64,000 nucleotides of DNA from Neoceratodus forsteri (lineage: Eukaryota > Chordata > Ceratodontiformes > Ceratodontidae): NCBI GenBank assembly GCA_016271365.2, contig CM057459.1, forward strand, positions 492,727,501 through 492,791,500, in the 5' to 3' direction. The position numbers and the translations under genes were made by a program. This document shows positions 21,304 to 33,960 of the stretch, piece by piece (the stretch's first letter is position 1; every line of letters begins with the position of its first letter). The notes beneath the pieces were generated by a model. That model did no database searches and had not been told where the DNA came from. It saw nothing but the letters and a program-made list of their open reading frames with translations.

Positions 21304-21845
21304 CTGTCCGGACTGTGCCTAGCCATCCCTGTTTTAAGAAAGTTTATCGGTGTCACCTATGTAAACCTGCCCCTTGCACGTGTTTTAATCCCCCGAACTT
21401 CTCTACTACCGACTCTTTCTCCCCCTACCCCTTTCCCTTGTAATTTTCCTGCTCCTATTTTCAGTAGCCACTCTTTTTTGATCTTGTAAATTATATTTTA
21501 GCTAGTTGTTAAGCTTTTTCTTCTGCTTTATAGTTGTTTGATATACCTATGGCACTTACCCTAGGCCTGTACTAGCTTTCTTGTCAGCCAGGTAATTATG
21601 GTTTGTCTACCTTACTTGCACTAGTTGTCTCTATGTCACTGAAAGCTGTATCCTACTGTTGTAATCAAGACTGTGCTCTCATTGATCTCTGTTGAACTGT
21701 ACCATGCTGTTACTGTCAAAACCCACACCATGCTATTTACTTTGTACTATACTGTTTGTGCTTGTAACCTCCCAGGTTGTGTCTGAAAATACTAATTTCT
21801 ATGACTAGCACACTCACCAAGTTAACAAAAGCTAAAGAAATAAAT

Positions 21846-22600
21846 AGATGGGTTATTATGACTCCTGGTTCTGACCATTGACTATCAAAAAGAAGGGTCA
21901 TCACATCTCATTGAGACTGCTGCAACACTCCAGACCATGGAAATGGCATTGAAACTGTTAGTCATGAGACTTCCAGGACAAGTTTCATTCTCAGATGTTC
22001 TGTATTGCACATTAGGCATAACTTCCCCTCACAGTCTGTCCAATGATTACCAGGTTGATGCTGCATAAAAGCCAACTGTCACACTGTTTTAATTACAATA
22101 TTACCTGCTTATGCCATGCTTTTGACTGTATCAAGATTGCCTCACCAAGTACCACTGATGAGACTGAGACCCCCCATAATTACTACAGATTACTGCTGAA
22201 TTCATAAAAATGTTTTCAATAAAGGAACAGGATTGAGGCCATTTGATGAACGTCAGTCAGGAGAGTTTAAGGTAAGCAACCACAAGCAAGCAGTTGGTGG
22301 CATAGGTGAATTTTTCTTCATGAACCAAGGCTGTTTGGGCAGTCATGAAAGAGAGTTTAGGACTTTAGTTCTTTTGTTTTTATGTATAGGGTACATACCC
22401 CAAAAATGGGAGCTTGTAAGGGAGAGACGATTCATATTTAAGTCTCTATAGTTACTAATATGATGCCAAGGCACTCTTGCTACATCTGTGGTAGTGTACT
22501 GATTTTTAAGGTAAACAGTCAAGACAGCTGACTGGATCATCTTCCATTAATATTATGCTGTGATATTGTCACGGGGTTCTGAGGTCCATAGCCAATCAGC
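21846..22600. other. Unassigned sequence
   Basis: AT-rich sequence. I see no repeat family, RNA gene or coding region with recognisable domains. Confidence 0.3.
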
Positions 22601-23960
22601 TTTCTAGATTTTTTCCTACTTCATAATTTAAATTTTTTGTAGTGTTGAATTTCAATTGCCAAAACTGGGCCTCTTCTCTGGCCTCTCTGTTTTCTAGTCC
22701 ATGCTGGTAATTCCCTCCTCACTATAAACTCTGTTTTGTGCTTTGTCATCTGCAAACAGATGCACTTTCCCTTGTACCCCTTCCCCCCAGATATCACTAA
22801 TTAACATGTTATACAATAGTGCCACATGAGAGACCCCTGTGGCATCTCAAGTGTAACCCCACTGGCATCAGAGAATATTTCATTCAAGACCTCTCGGAGT
22901 CCTATCAATCAGTCATTTCTGAATCTGCCTATTTGGCCCTTCTCCCAGGCTTAGGTCACTTACCTTCTTTACTAGCATCCTATGTGGCACTGAATAAAAA
23001 TGCTTGATGAAATACAGGTACTGTACCAAATGACAGCTGCCTGCTCCCTACTCACCCTTTTCTCAATGAATTGAAAAAATCAAGTGTGTTTGCATTAACC
23101 TGCCTCTCATGAATCCATGCGACTTCTTATCCATATGCCCGTTTTCCACCAGGACACCAACTATCTGTTCTTTATTATTTGTCTCCATTAGTTTGCCTAC
23201 TATTGGCATAAGGTTCAGTGGCTTGTAATTTCCTAAATTCACCCTATCCACACCCTTTTGCAGATGGGCCATGTTTGCCATCCTCCAGTTCCTCTGCACC
23301 TTACATGATGCCAGTGATTCATTAAACAGATTTGCTAAGAGTGCTGCCAGCGTGCATCTCCCCTCCTTCAGCACCCTTGGGTGCATCAGTTCTGACCCTG
23401 GGGACTTGCTTGTGTTTAGGTCCTGAAGACCCCTCGTACCTTCCCTTTAGAGCTCTGTCTTGTCTCTGATATTTGCCTATGAGTACCCTTGAGTCTTGCC
23501 CTGCTGTTTGGAATTGACCTTATAGCCTCCAATGTGAACACAGAACTTAAGTATTTGTTACACATGTTTGTCTTGTCCACATCCTCCTACACTTTTTCCC
23601 CATCTTTAGTCATCATTTCATCTGTAAGCTATCATTTGATTGTCATTTTCATTATGTAGTTAAAGAAAGTTTTATCATTTTTCTTGACCCCGGTTTGGTA
23701 TGCTTAGTTTAGCATTCATTTTCCCCTTCATAATAATTTCCTCACTTTTCTCCAGCTTTTTTATACACTTCCCTGTTAGCCTTATTCTGATCCCCCTTAT
23801 ATACCATAAAAGTTCTCGTTTTGTCCTAGATTGCATCCCTAAGTTATCTGTCTAGTCAGGTAGGTTTATTTTGGCTTCTTTGCCTTATTAACATATTTTA
23901 TGCACTCTTGGACATTTTGAACATTCAAAGCGAGCATGCAGAAGAGGCAGTTTGATTGAA
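22600..23960 (-). mobile_element. Degenerate CR1-clade LINE fragment (CR1-B)
   Basis: The minus strand of 23063-23386 reads HPRVLKEGR, NLFNESLASCKV, NLGNYKPLNLMPIVGKLMET and SHGFMRGRL. These correspond to the CR1 RT blocks for HPRVLKEL, NYRPVSLTS and QHGFRRGR. Towards 22640 there is a weak WQLKFN-like match. Stops and indels are frequent, so this copy is older than CR1-A and belongs to a different CR1 subfamily. Borders are approximate. Confidence 0.7.
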
Positions 23961-25500
23961 GATAAGTAATTGGGAACCATAAAAGAATGCAAGACTAGAG
24001 GAAGTATCCAAATTGTTTGGTTTTTATGCATCTCTTCAAACCACACAATACTTTAAAGCCTCAGTCCTGCTGTATGGCATCGTGAATAGGCAAATCCTTG
24101 TGCATTACAGGCTGACAAGTCTTTATCAGTGCAGCCATCATCTTTTAAACATACTTGTAAATCTGATATGGTATAGGTTGAAAAATACAAACTACAGACC
24201 AATGTTTCATCAATTTGGAAATTTGCAGTACAGTATGGCTATTGTATCAGTCAGCTACCAAGTCAAAAGGCCATGGCATTGGACATTTATGTTCTTTTAA
24301 TGTAAAATACTATATGTCTTGGTTGATCTAACAGAGGCTAAAATTTGCCATAGAAAATGGCTAGGCCAGTCAGATGGCACCATCCTGGGCTGTCAGCTGC
24401 AGAAACAATAGGATCTAGTCCGAATCCACACGACTAGTTCAGACTGGTTCGATTTTGGAGGTGGGCTGAAAGATCAAAGAACTGTCCAGGGTATGATGTA
24501 ATAGAGGCAGGGAAGATCAGGCAGGTGAAAAGGCTGGCCAGTGAGGTTTTTTTTCTGTCCCTCTATTTCTCTTATAAAAGTCAGTCTTATCTTGGGATTT
24601 GATGAGCCGCACCATCTCTGTCCTGTCTCAGTAGATCCCAGTAGGGGTAAGCTTAACTACTTTCATGTAAAGTTAGCTTAATGAGGTTAGTCTGCATGAA
24701 TTCAATCCTGTTCATTTTTTTTTCAGTTTCCATCGTGTACTGTCATAGTCCTTAGAGTGAATAATTGTGTACCCTAAGTAAATATTGTGAAGAATTAGGT
24801 AATATTTTTATATAATTCATGCTATCTGTGACAGTGTTTGTAAAGGTATGGATAACCTGTTCTAATTGGCAAGTCCACGCTGATTTTCTCTTTAGACAGG
24901 CTGCTAAACCATTAAAAGCAAGGTGTTCTCAGCTGTGACTAAAGGGGTGGGTTATTTGTCTTTTGGGATAGGTTTCTGTACTGTGTGAGCAGTGGTTGTT
25001 GTGGGATTCTGACCTAAAGATACTCCAAGTGACTGTCAAGCTGGGTGGTGGTAGTTTATGGAGATGACCATTCAGGCATCTGAAGGGTTGTGTGAACTGG
25101 TAACACAGTGTGGACTGAGTTCTTGGAGAACCAGTGTATGGCAAACCGGTTGATAGCAGAGAAATCTTAAATGGATCATCAGTAAGTAATAGTAGTAAAC
25201 TTTTTATTCACAATCACTGTTACATGATAAGGACATGGTCAGACCCCAATCGAGTTGAGGCTCATTTTCAATGGGTACCATATGCAGTAGTTTTGGTTAT
25301 TAAGGATATTACAGTACAATATCAGGGTTACAGAGAGGTCAATGAGATCCGCATCAGCGATTTTCAGCATATTAACCAACAATACATGACAACATGATAC
25401 TGGCATCTGTGGTACAGAATTTCTAATGTACTTTGTCAAACAGTGTATGACAGTGGAGTACAGAAGGCTTTAGTGTTATAACAGGTACATTAGGATTAGA
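23960..25500. other. Unassigned sequence
   Basis: About 1.5 kb of AT-rich DNA without recognisable repeats, RNA genes or protein domains. The short open frames here show no known motif. Confidence 0.3.
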
Positions 25501-25750
25501 AAAAAAAAATAGCAGGTTCATGGTGCACAACCTTCCAGATGTGATGGCATGTTGATCAGAATCTGTTATTTAAAGTGCTTGAGAGTTTGTACTTAATAAT
25601 ATATTCTAAGATTTAACCTGGAATGGAAATTAAGCTGGCAGGACTGTAATCGCTTAAGTCTTGTTTATTTCCCTTGTTATGTATGGGTACTACAACAGAT
25701 TTTCTCCAGTTGAGAGAACTTTGCCCTTTTTTGATTGATGTCTTACAAAT
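25500..25750 (-). mobile_element. CR1-like LINE, 3'-ward half of a copy split by L1 (CR1-C)
   Basis: On the minus strand this reads LKYICKTSIKKGQ, NWRKSVVVPIHNKGNK and SDYSPASLISIPG, the start of a CR1-type reverse transcriptase. The part before it in the protein lies at 33360-33960, on the other side of the L1. The L1 therefore inserted into an existing CR1-like element. Confidence 0.75.
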
Positions 25751-25764
25751 ATATTTTAGAGGGG
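25751..25764. repeat. Left 14-bp target-site duplication of the L1
   Basis: ATATTTTAGAGGGG at 25751-25764 is repeated exactly at 33346-33359, directly outside the L1 ends. This is the hallmark of target-primed insertion and fixes the L1 borders. Confidence 0.85.
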
Positions 25765-25907
25765 GTCACATGATACGGGTAACATGTGTATTATCTCGGC
25801 TCCACTCCTCGGCCTGATTTTCCAGGGTTCAATGGCTGCTTATCTACGTTTTTATTAAAAACATTTTTTTGCTGTGCCTTCAGTATTCGTACCTCCATGC
25901 CGTGATC

Positions 25908-27300
25908 ATGTCTGCTTTTTTCTTCAGTGCTCTCATCACTATGAAAGCAGAGACGCGGCCCACTGTCCCGACGCACACTCCGCCAGCCACTCCAAATAAA
26001 TCCAAATCAAAGAAGAGCAAAGTGCAGCCTACGGCTCTGCCTAAATCCATCCTGGTGCTGATCCTTCTCCCCGAAGAGTGCTTTCTTCAGGAGCTCTCTC
26101 TTCTGTGGGACACACTCCAAAACATTACAGACAAACTCTCCTCACTTAAGCAGATGACTGACACGCTGGCTTGAAGGATGGAGGACATGGAAGCCAGGAA
26201 CAGGTCCCTCGAGGATTGAAGGGCCCAAACAGAGCCAGATTCTGCATCCCTACAGAGAAAATTGTCCAAACTTGAGGAAAAAATTGAGGACTTGGAGGGA
26301 TGCAGCTGGCATAATAATGTTTTGCTCATCTGGCTGCCGGAGGGCTCAGAGGGGCAGAATGTGGTGGCATTTGTACAAACATTTTACGAGCAGATTGCCA
26401 GACCTTCCCCAAATGGCCCAACCTACATTGTTGAATGGGCTCTTCTTCCCACTCACCCCTCCAAGCTCCCCACCTTGCCCTCTGATCTTCATATTTCTGA
26501 ACTTTTTTTGACAAAGTGCATATTTTGACCAAGCTAAGAGATACTAAAGAGCTACTGTGGGAGGGTCATCAAGACTCGTCAGCTTTGTTTGATCCAAGAT
26601 CTTTCTCGTTCTGTGCACCTTAAATGGACAGAATTCAGTCCTTTTGTTTCCAAATTGATTGTCACAGGCATCAGATTTAAGATGCTTTCATACATGAGAT
26701 ATCTCCCTCTTTTCACAGGAAACTCCTATTTTTTTGACTGAACTCCCTCCCTCCTGGGAAACAAAATCTCCTCCTTAAATAAAATTCTGTCCAAAATATC
26801 CATTTGTGTTTTTTTTGGCACATAAAGTCGCATAAAAAGTAAATTAGTGATGAATAATGCAAGTGATAACTTTGTACAACTAGTTGCTGATTCTTTTTAG
26901 TGCTTATTCTTGACAAAATGAAATATATTAAATGTTTTTAAATACTTTTTTTCTTATTTTGTGATGCCATTTAAGGACAAACTCATGGTGTTATGGAAGC
27001 TCCCTACTAGCAGGCCAATCTCCCTACTAATTTGACCCAAATTTCCCTCTTAAGCAAGTTGGACATATCACATGTATGTGCTCTACCTGGCTCGTTTGCA
27101 GCTGTCCCATAATGGTGCCCTACTATTCTTTGACTTGGACACTCAGGCTAAGGAGGAGTTACCAACTTTATTCCCCGATCTGTTCCAGGCACCTAAATGA
27201 GGGTCAAGATGCTCACTTCTGTGGACTTAGATTTATTTAGGCTCTTTATGGTTCCACATTTATGTTACATGTGGCCTATTTGGACCTGTTCTTGTTTTGA
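25908..27300 (+). pseudogene. L1 ORF1 protein (RNA-binding), broken
   Basis: An ATG at about 25908 starts a frame with a Pro/Lys-rich N-terminus (KSKSKKSK), followed by a heptad-like coiled coil (LQNITDKLSSLKQMTDTLA, then LSKLEEKIEDLEG). Next comes a block resembling the L1 ORF1 RRM start, NNVLLIWLPEGSEGQNV (26296-26350; most L1s read RRNNLRIIGLPEG). Stops fall at 26172 and after; the C-terminal part (to about 27300) is only faintly readable. L1 ORF1p is a trimeric RNA-binding chaperone; this copy could not make it. Confidence 0.75.
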
Positions 27301-29140
27301 TCTGAACATTTGAGCATGTGAAGGACTTGTTTCATCAATCTGAGAGGCAGTTTTTTTTCTGCATGTCCGTTTTGGACTCGTACTGTGTGGTCTTTAACAT
27401 TTAACTAGGACAGTGTGCAACTTTTGATAATTTTGCAACAGATGCTATTATGTATCTCATTATTTTCACAAACTGTTGATTTATATGCACACATTGGCCG
27501 CTGTATTAGAACTTCATGTCTTCCAGGCTGATTTGTGATGTTGGTGCTTCTGTACTGGCATTCTGGGCTTCTGGACAGTGAGAACAATTCAGCTGTTCCT
27601 TCCCTTGCTTTCCTTTAACTCCCTTGTTTCCTAGGATGCCCCATTTTGCAGGCTGCAGCCTTACTTATGTTGCTAGGATTCAGTACCTTTCTTGAGTTGG
27701 TCTGAGCTCCCTGTACCGCCCAGTGGCCCGCTTCCTAACTCAGTCCACAGCTATTCATTGGCTCCCCTGACCTCAGTAATGTGCAGGTAGGTCTCTGGTC
27801 TCCTTCTTTTTTTGGAGGGTGAGCTTCATGGGGTTTTGTAGCTCTGTTCTTGTCTTATTAGCCTTCTTTAAAGTCTGCAGCCTTTACATTTGTTTGTTAC
27901 AGTCAGCCACCCCCCAGGCACTTTCCTTTCTGGATAGCTACTGTGCCCAGGTTGATTTACATCTCCCAGAGGTGGTGGGGGTAGAGGCTCCTATTTACAG
28001 AGGGACTGCTATTTATTTAATTTTGCCAGTGTAGGGCAACTGGCCGGTTTGCCCACTTGTTATTCTGGTGGCCAACAGAGGTGGAGGGGGCATCGGCCCC
28101 TTGATAGTGGACTTTTCTAGCTCGCCTCTTTAGAGGTGGTAGTGGGCATGGTGGTTGCATTCACTTGTTCCTCCCATTTTTCACTGAAATGCCACCTGAT
28201 CCTTGTTCCTTGGTTACTGCTATAGGATTGGAGGCCAACTATCAGGGGATTATTTGCTTGCTGAGGCATGTGCATGTTGGTTGCAATCTTGGTGGCAGCC
28301 CCTATAACATTTGCAGGTCCACTCAAATGGGTGGCGGGGCATTCATTCCCCTTCCTTTCTTCCTCCCCTTGCTGCCATTCTTCACTTGGCTGCCTGTTCT
28401 TCATCTCTTCTTTCTGTAGGTTGGCTGCCCACAGGCTAAGTTCTTACTGGGTCTCTATTGTGGATTATGATATGGGGTGGAGCTTAGCCCTGTGGTTTAT
28501 CCCGCTGCCCTGCTGCCTTGTTAGCTGTGACCACTGCTTGCCTGACTGCTGGGGGTTGGAATAGATCTGGGGGCTGGATCAACTCTTGGGGAGGCAAATA
28601 CTTGGTTTGGCTGCTTTTCTATTACAGCCACAAAATGGAGTGATCTTCTCTGTACCTTTTTCTTTCCCACTGTTACCAGAATTCTAAATTTATGGGGAGC
28701 ACCTTACTCTTATGTGTTTTTGTTGAAGTTCTAACTTTTCCATCTGGGGTTTTCCATAACTATTACTGGGCACTATATACTGCCTAATTTTTAGATTGTT
28801 GGGGGTACTTAACTTTCAATTTGTTGCACTGTGGAGGGGGTGAGGGCTTGTGTCAGGTGGGTTATTTCTTCACGAGCCTAGGTCAGTTGGAGATTTGGTC
28901 ATCAGGACCAGGGGTAGTTTGCTCTCTTTTGGGGTATTTGGGATTTTGTATTTCTTCTTGTTAGATTTGTGTTGGAGAGGGTGGAGGGTGGGTTGGGACT
29001 GCTGACAGTATGTTTTCTATTGTACTATTTCTTTCTTTGTCTCAGGGGAGTGACTGGGGTGGGATCCAGAGCACCACTCTCCATTTTAACAGTGTCACCC
29101 CACCAGTTACGTCCTTTTACTCTTAGACCTGGTCATTATG
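27300..29140 (+). other. L1 interior between ORF1 and ORF2
   Basis: About 1.8 kb with no recognisable domain, T/G-rich on the plus strand and containing short frames only. It is longer than a usual inter-ORF spacer, so it may include an extra insertion or badly decayed sequence, but I cannot point to borders. Confidence 0.4.
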
Positions 29141-32100
29141 CGGACTATATTTAAATGTATCTCTTGGACTGTTAAAGGGGTGAATGATAAGCTTAAATGA
29201 TACATGAACATGTGCCACCTAAAGAAGTACCATCCAGAGATGGTCTTTCTTCAAGAAACTCATCTTAAGTGGGAAGACGCGGCATACTTTTGAAGGGAAT
29301 TGGTCAGACAGGTTTTCGGGGTGGGGATCAGGTCTAAAAATGGTGGCGTGGCCATCTTAATACTGCACATAGGGGAACACCATTTACTTTATTGAAACAG
29401 TGCTGGGACCCCGAAGGCCATTTTCTTTTAGCAAGTGGATGTTTGGGCTTGATGGACATCCTCTTAGGGGTGGTCAATGGTCCCTATTAGGATTTGCCCT
29501 CATTTTTCTCTAACCTTGTGACCCAGCTGGCTCCCCTTTCCCACCTTCCCATTATACTCAGTGGTGATTGGAACCTTGTGATCCCCGGACTTGGACAGAG
29601 TTGTGATCTGGCTGAGCGGGTTGTCACCAGTGCAGCAGGGCTTATAGGATTTTATGGATACTCTTGGGTTAGCTGACCCCTGGAGAACCCTGCACCACTG
29701 TGAAAAACAATACACCTTTTACTTGACCCCCCCATACATCTTTCTCCCATAAAGACTACTTCTTGCTCAGCACTGCTAATCTCTCTGGTCTTTCCTCCTG
29801 CAAAATTTTGCCAGTGGTGATTTCTGATCATGCGCCGGTCTCCCTGGAAGACTCTCTGCGTGGGTTGATGATCAAGACAGGGCTTGGTGCTTTAACTTTA
29901 CCCTTTTGATGGATACTGCATTTGTCTCAGCCATTACTGAGTTTCTCCAGCGGTTCTTTAGAGAAAATGAAGGGTCAGTTCAAAGCTTGGATGTTCTTTG
30001 GGGTTGCCTCGAAGTGTGCAGTTGGGGGCAAATATATATGCATGGCCTCTGTGGCTAAAAAGCAGTGGGCTGAGAGGGTGGCTTCCCTTCTTGCCCAGAT
30101 CCATGATCTAGAGCATTGTTTGTCAACTGACTCGGAACTTGAGGGTTGAGTAAAGCTACACTCCCTGAGAGCCCAATACTATGGGCTTCTTGCTGAACAG
30201 GCAGACCTTGCTCTACAGCGGGTCAGATTTAGGTACTTAGAATCCAAAGAGAGGGCAGGCTAGCTTCTAGCCCTCCACTTGCACCAACTAGATAGTAAGC
30301 AATGGATTCCCTGCCTTCAGCCATCCCCGGGAGGGTGACCCTCACTCAATCCTGGGACAATGAATCCACTTTTCAGGACTTCTATAGATCCCGCTACAGC
30401 CCAGACTTGGGTGTTCCGATGGGCACTGATTCGATTGAGGCCTACTTAGATTCTGTGCTCCTATCTTGCCAGTCAGACAATCAGCAGGAGATATTGAAAG
30501 CCCCTATCTCACTGGAGGAGGTTCATAGGTTAATTTGCACAGCTGCTGAAGGAAAAGATTCCTGAGCAGGACACGTTTAACAACTACTTTTATGCTACTT
30601 TCATCAATATTCTAGCGCCCTTTTAGTTGTTCAATTACCTGCGTACCTCTGGCCTCACTGACAATTTGTTTATGCAGGCCTGGATCACCCTAATTCTTAA
30701 ACTGTACAAGACCAAGCTTCTTCCTGGGAGCTACCACCCCATATCTTTACTTAATACCGATATCAAAATCCTCACAAAAGTGTTATCAAACCATCTTCTC
30801 TTGACTTGGGAGGAACTTGTTAGTCCTACTCAGGTGGGCCTTGTAGCTGGCCATCTTTCCTCTGTCCATCTTCGCAAAAAGCTTCACCTGATCTCTGCAT
30901 CTGGGGAGAGCGGTATCCCTGCGGTCCTGGTCTCCCTAGACACAGAGAAAGCTTTTGATCATGTGTCTTGGGCTTTCCTATTTGCTACACTTCATAGATT
31001 TGGTTTTTCTTCCACCTTCTGTGATTGGCTTAAGGTTAGTTATCACCATCCTGAGGCTAGAATCCATTGTAATGATGTGTTTTCCCCTTTTCTCCCCTTT
31101 TGTGTGGAACGAGGCAAGGCTGCCTTATTTCTACTTTCCTGTTCAATCTATATCTGGAGCCTTTGCTTCACTCTATTCAAATTAATCCAGCCATTACAGG
31201 TATTCAGGTGGGGGGGGGGCGAGGGCCACAAAATTTCTGCATATGCGGATGATCTCCTTCTACATTTGGCAGATCCTTGATTCTCTCTCCCTGTAGCCCT
31301 GGAAGAAATCCATAGGTTCTCTTAGGTTGCAGGAAACAAATTAAATTTGGAAAAGTCTAAGGTTATGCTGCTGAATTCGCTGGTGCAACGGTCTTGGATT
31401 GAGAAGCTTGGTCTCCTTTGGGAAACTAAGGTCTTAACCTATTTAGGTATTAAGATTTCCTGATCTCTTGCTGGGCTTGCCCAGCTAAATCTTTCCCCTT
31501 TATGTCAAGATATCAAACATGACCTTCACAGATGGAGAGTTCTCCCCTTATTTCTATGGGGGCATGTAAATGTACTTGAAATGAATGCTTTGCCCTGACT
31601 ACTATACCCCTTGGGAATGCTTGGCCCTTATCTACCACAATGCTGGTTTTCACGTCTCCAGATCTACCACTCCGATTTTCTTTGGAATGGTAAGGCTGTC
31701 TGCAGGGCTTACTACAAGCTTACAATCATGAAGGAACTTGGGGGCTTGCATGTACTCAGCGTTTTCCTCTATTATTGCACCATTCATTGCAGTAAACTGT
31801 TTAAATGGATCTTCACTTCCTTAACACTCTCCCCGCTCACTTCTATTTTCTCTTATGGCTTTCTTTGAAACAGAGGCTTTGCCAACAGCATGGTATTACC
31901 CTTGGTACTCTATTTTATGCCAAACGCTCTGAGCTTCTGAGGTGCTGCAGGCCTCCTTTATTTTTTGGTGTCTCAAGTCCCTTCATCAAATTTACTCCCA
32001 CCTAGGCTTCGACCCCTCTAAAGACACCACTTATAGGCAATCCACTTTTTTGCACTACGAACTGCCCCATCCCACCAACCTTCTGCCCATCTCTTTGGCG

Positions 32101-32850
32101 AGTTTTGGTGGCTTCCTTACTCCAGGATGGCAGATTCCTCTTTGTGAGCGACCTCCAAGCCCATTTTGCGATTCCCACCTATCATTTTTTTAAATACCTT
32201 TAGTTGACCAAGGCTCTCTCTTCCTTTCTGGGTCCTCCTCCCTGGTCGATGGATACCAATCCCTTGGTACAAGCTCTTGTGGACATGGCTGCTCTTCCTC
32301 ATTCCATCTCTAGGTTTTATGACTTTCTTCAACAGAGAGACCCGAAAACTCCTAAGTGATTTTGTTTCTACTGGCAACAAGAGTTGGGGCTTAACTTGGA
32401 GGAAAATCGCTGCCAGCTGATTTGGTGGCAGCTATATAAGTATGTTAGAAAAGATTGTCTCTAGTTTCTTCAATTCTGTATCCTTCATAACTTATACTTC
32501 ACACCCTCTAGACTTCATAGGATGGGTAGGTCTGCATCTTTCTCCTGCCTTGGGTGCCATAGCTCCAAGGGGACCCAAAAGCATATCCTACGTGATTGCC
32601 CCCTGGTCATTCCCTTCTGGCAGGCAATTTGAAATGCTTTGGATCCATTTTTGGGCCTAGGCCAATATTTCACCCCACAGGTTTGCTTAGTGGGGCATTT
32701 CCCAGAGGGAGTGGTTGGCTGTCGTAAAGCTTTAATTTTCCTGATTTCAGCTATTGCTAAGTTAATCATTGTAGGCACTGGCTGGACAATTCCATCCCCT
32801 CTTTCTGGGAATGGCACTCGGAAATACTTCAAGCCCTTGAATTAGAAACA
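29140..32850 (+). pseudogene. L1 ORF2: endonuclease and reverse transcriptase, broken
   Basis: The endonuclease begins near 29140 (CISWTVKGVNDKLK), followed by MVFLQETHLKW at 29240 and VVISDHAPVSL at about 29815. The RT runs in one good block from 30627 to 31280: YHPISLLNTDIKILTKVLSN, VLVSLDTEKAFDHVSW (motif A), and SAYADDLLLH, carrying the catalytic YADD near 31240. The C-terminal region includes FLWNGK and LGGLHV (31670-31750). Stops at 29293, 30564 and 30624, plus frame changes, disable it. Motifs fit the L1 clade rather than CR1/L2. Confidence 0.82.
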
Positions 32851-33096
32851 TATTGCCGGGTACCAGGCCCATCAGGAGGGGTTTATGAGTGGGTGGAGTC
32901 CACTGCTGGCCCTTTCACCTATAGTGTGGGCCCCACAGGAAGAAACAGGTTGAGGAGAAGAAGGAACAACTTCGCTCCCTTTTTGGGGTGTGTGGTTACT
33001 GGCTCTCCCTTTTTCTTCTTGGTGGTCTGAGTCCTATTTTGTTTCATTATCTCCCCTTTCAATTTCCCTATTGTATGGGTCTTGAGTTGGTGCTCT

Positions 33097-33114
33097 GGGG
33101 TGGGGTGGGGTGGG
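33097..33114 (+). other. G-quadruplex-capable tract in L1 3' UTR
   Basis: GGGGTGGGGTGGGGTGGG gives four G-runs with one-base loops on the sense strand of the L1 3' UTR, inside a wider G-rich stretch (33090-33190). G-rich 3' UTRs with quadruplex potential are known from L1 elements in mammals. Confidence 0.7.
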
Positions 33115-33345
33115 AGGCTGGTGAGGTTTTGTTGGAGGGTCTGGGGAGGGCTTAGAGGTTTGGTTGGGTGGAGGTGGTGGGGTTGATATCACCAGTCATT
33201 TTGTAATGGTCTTTGTAGCTGCACTTTGTATCTATGTTTGTTATTCTGCCTCATGTGCTGGGCCAGCTATTACTGGTTGTTCTTGTTTGTTTGTTGTTTT
33301 TTCTTGCTATAAACTTAATAAAGTATATTAAATTGAAAAATATAC

Positions 33346-33359
33346 ATATTTTAGAGGGG
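33346..33359. repeat. Right 14-bp target-site duplication of the L1
   Basis: An exact second copy of ATATTTTAGAGGGG, directly after the A-rich L1 tail. Sequence beyond it resumes the interrupted CR1-like element. Confidence 0.85.
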
Positions 33360-33960
33360 TTGCAGTATGCTCATTCAAAATTTTTAACATTTTGATAAAG
33401 GTAGTCTCGAGCCCAGGAGATGAGCTAGTATTTAATTGATTTATTCTATCTTTTATATCCTTATGTTTATTGGTTCAGGTTCACCATTATTAACTTTATT
33501 ATGCAGCCTATTGTTTTGTTCAAAGACCAAGGAGAAGCAATTGTTAAAGGCGTTCACCATGTTATTAATGGTCTTCACAGTGACAATCAATGGTCAGATT
33601 TTACATTTTGTTTGTTTAAATGAGTTAGTGTAACAGTAAAAGTGTTTACTATTATTTTTGTTTGCAGATTTGGCTAGAGCAAGTTCTTTTTTTTTTACAT
33701 CTCAGTCACATTTTTACAACTTCATAAGATTTGTTTAAATTCTACCCATGTTGTGATGTTTTTGTTTTCTGAGTAGGCTTTGTATGTTTTTTCTTTAGTC
33801 TTTTTTATTTTTTAACCCTAGGTTTAAACACTTTGGTTTGAAACCTTATACTTTCTTACTTTTTGTATGCACTTAGTGCATGTGTTCAGTACTAATTCCT
33901 TACAAATTTGCCACATTTCTTCCAAAATTTTGTTCTGAAACAGGTGATACCAGTTAAATT
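33360..33960 (-). mobile_element. CR1-like LINE, 5'-ward half of the copy split by L1 (CR1-C)
   Basis: On the minus strand, from 33960 down, it reads a basic linker (KCIQKVRKYK, NIQSLLRKQKHHN) and then NNMVNAFNNCFSLVFEQNN, the conserved block just ahead of the RT in CR1-like proteins. It joins, across the L1, to LKYICKTSIKKGQ at 25750. Stops are present. The 5' border near 33960 is approximate. Confidence 0.72.

Larger units (their letters stand above)
18000..21845 (+). mobile_element. L2-clade LINE with 2A-like motif (L2-A)
   Basis: This is a plus-strand non-LTR retrotransposon of about 3.8 kb. The single long coding region reads hydrophobic leader, 2A-like motif, endonuclease, reverse transcriptase, C-terminal region. 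It is followed by a 3' UTR of about 500 bp that ends in AAAGAAATAAATAG near 21845. The order and motifs fit the L2/CR1-L2 group. It is broken by at least two frameshifts. The 5' border is not sharp; 18000 is approximate. Confidence 0.82.
25765..33345 (+). mobile_element. L1-clade LINE, about 7.6 kb, decayed
   Basis: This is a plus-strand L1-type retrotransposon with a two-ORF layout: a coiled-coil ORF1 (about 25908-27300), a long middle stretch, ORF2 with endonuclease and RT (about 29140-32850), a G-rich 3' UTR, and an A-rich 3' end (AATAAAGTATATTAAATTGAAAA). A perfect 14-bp duplication flanks it. Being flanked at both ends, it is probably close to full length. Many stops and frameshifts in both ORFs make it inactive. 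Confidence 0.85.

Noticed and set aside
25791..25976. Minus-strand coding region overlapping L1 ORF1
   Set aside because: It is a shadow frame of the L1 ORF1 start and has no domain.
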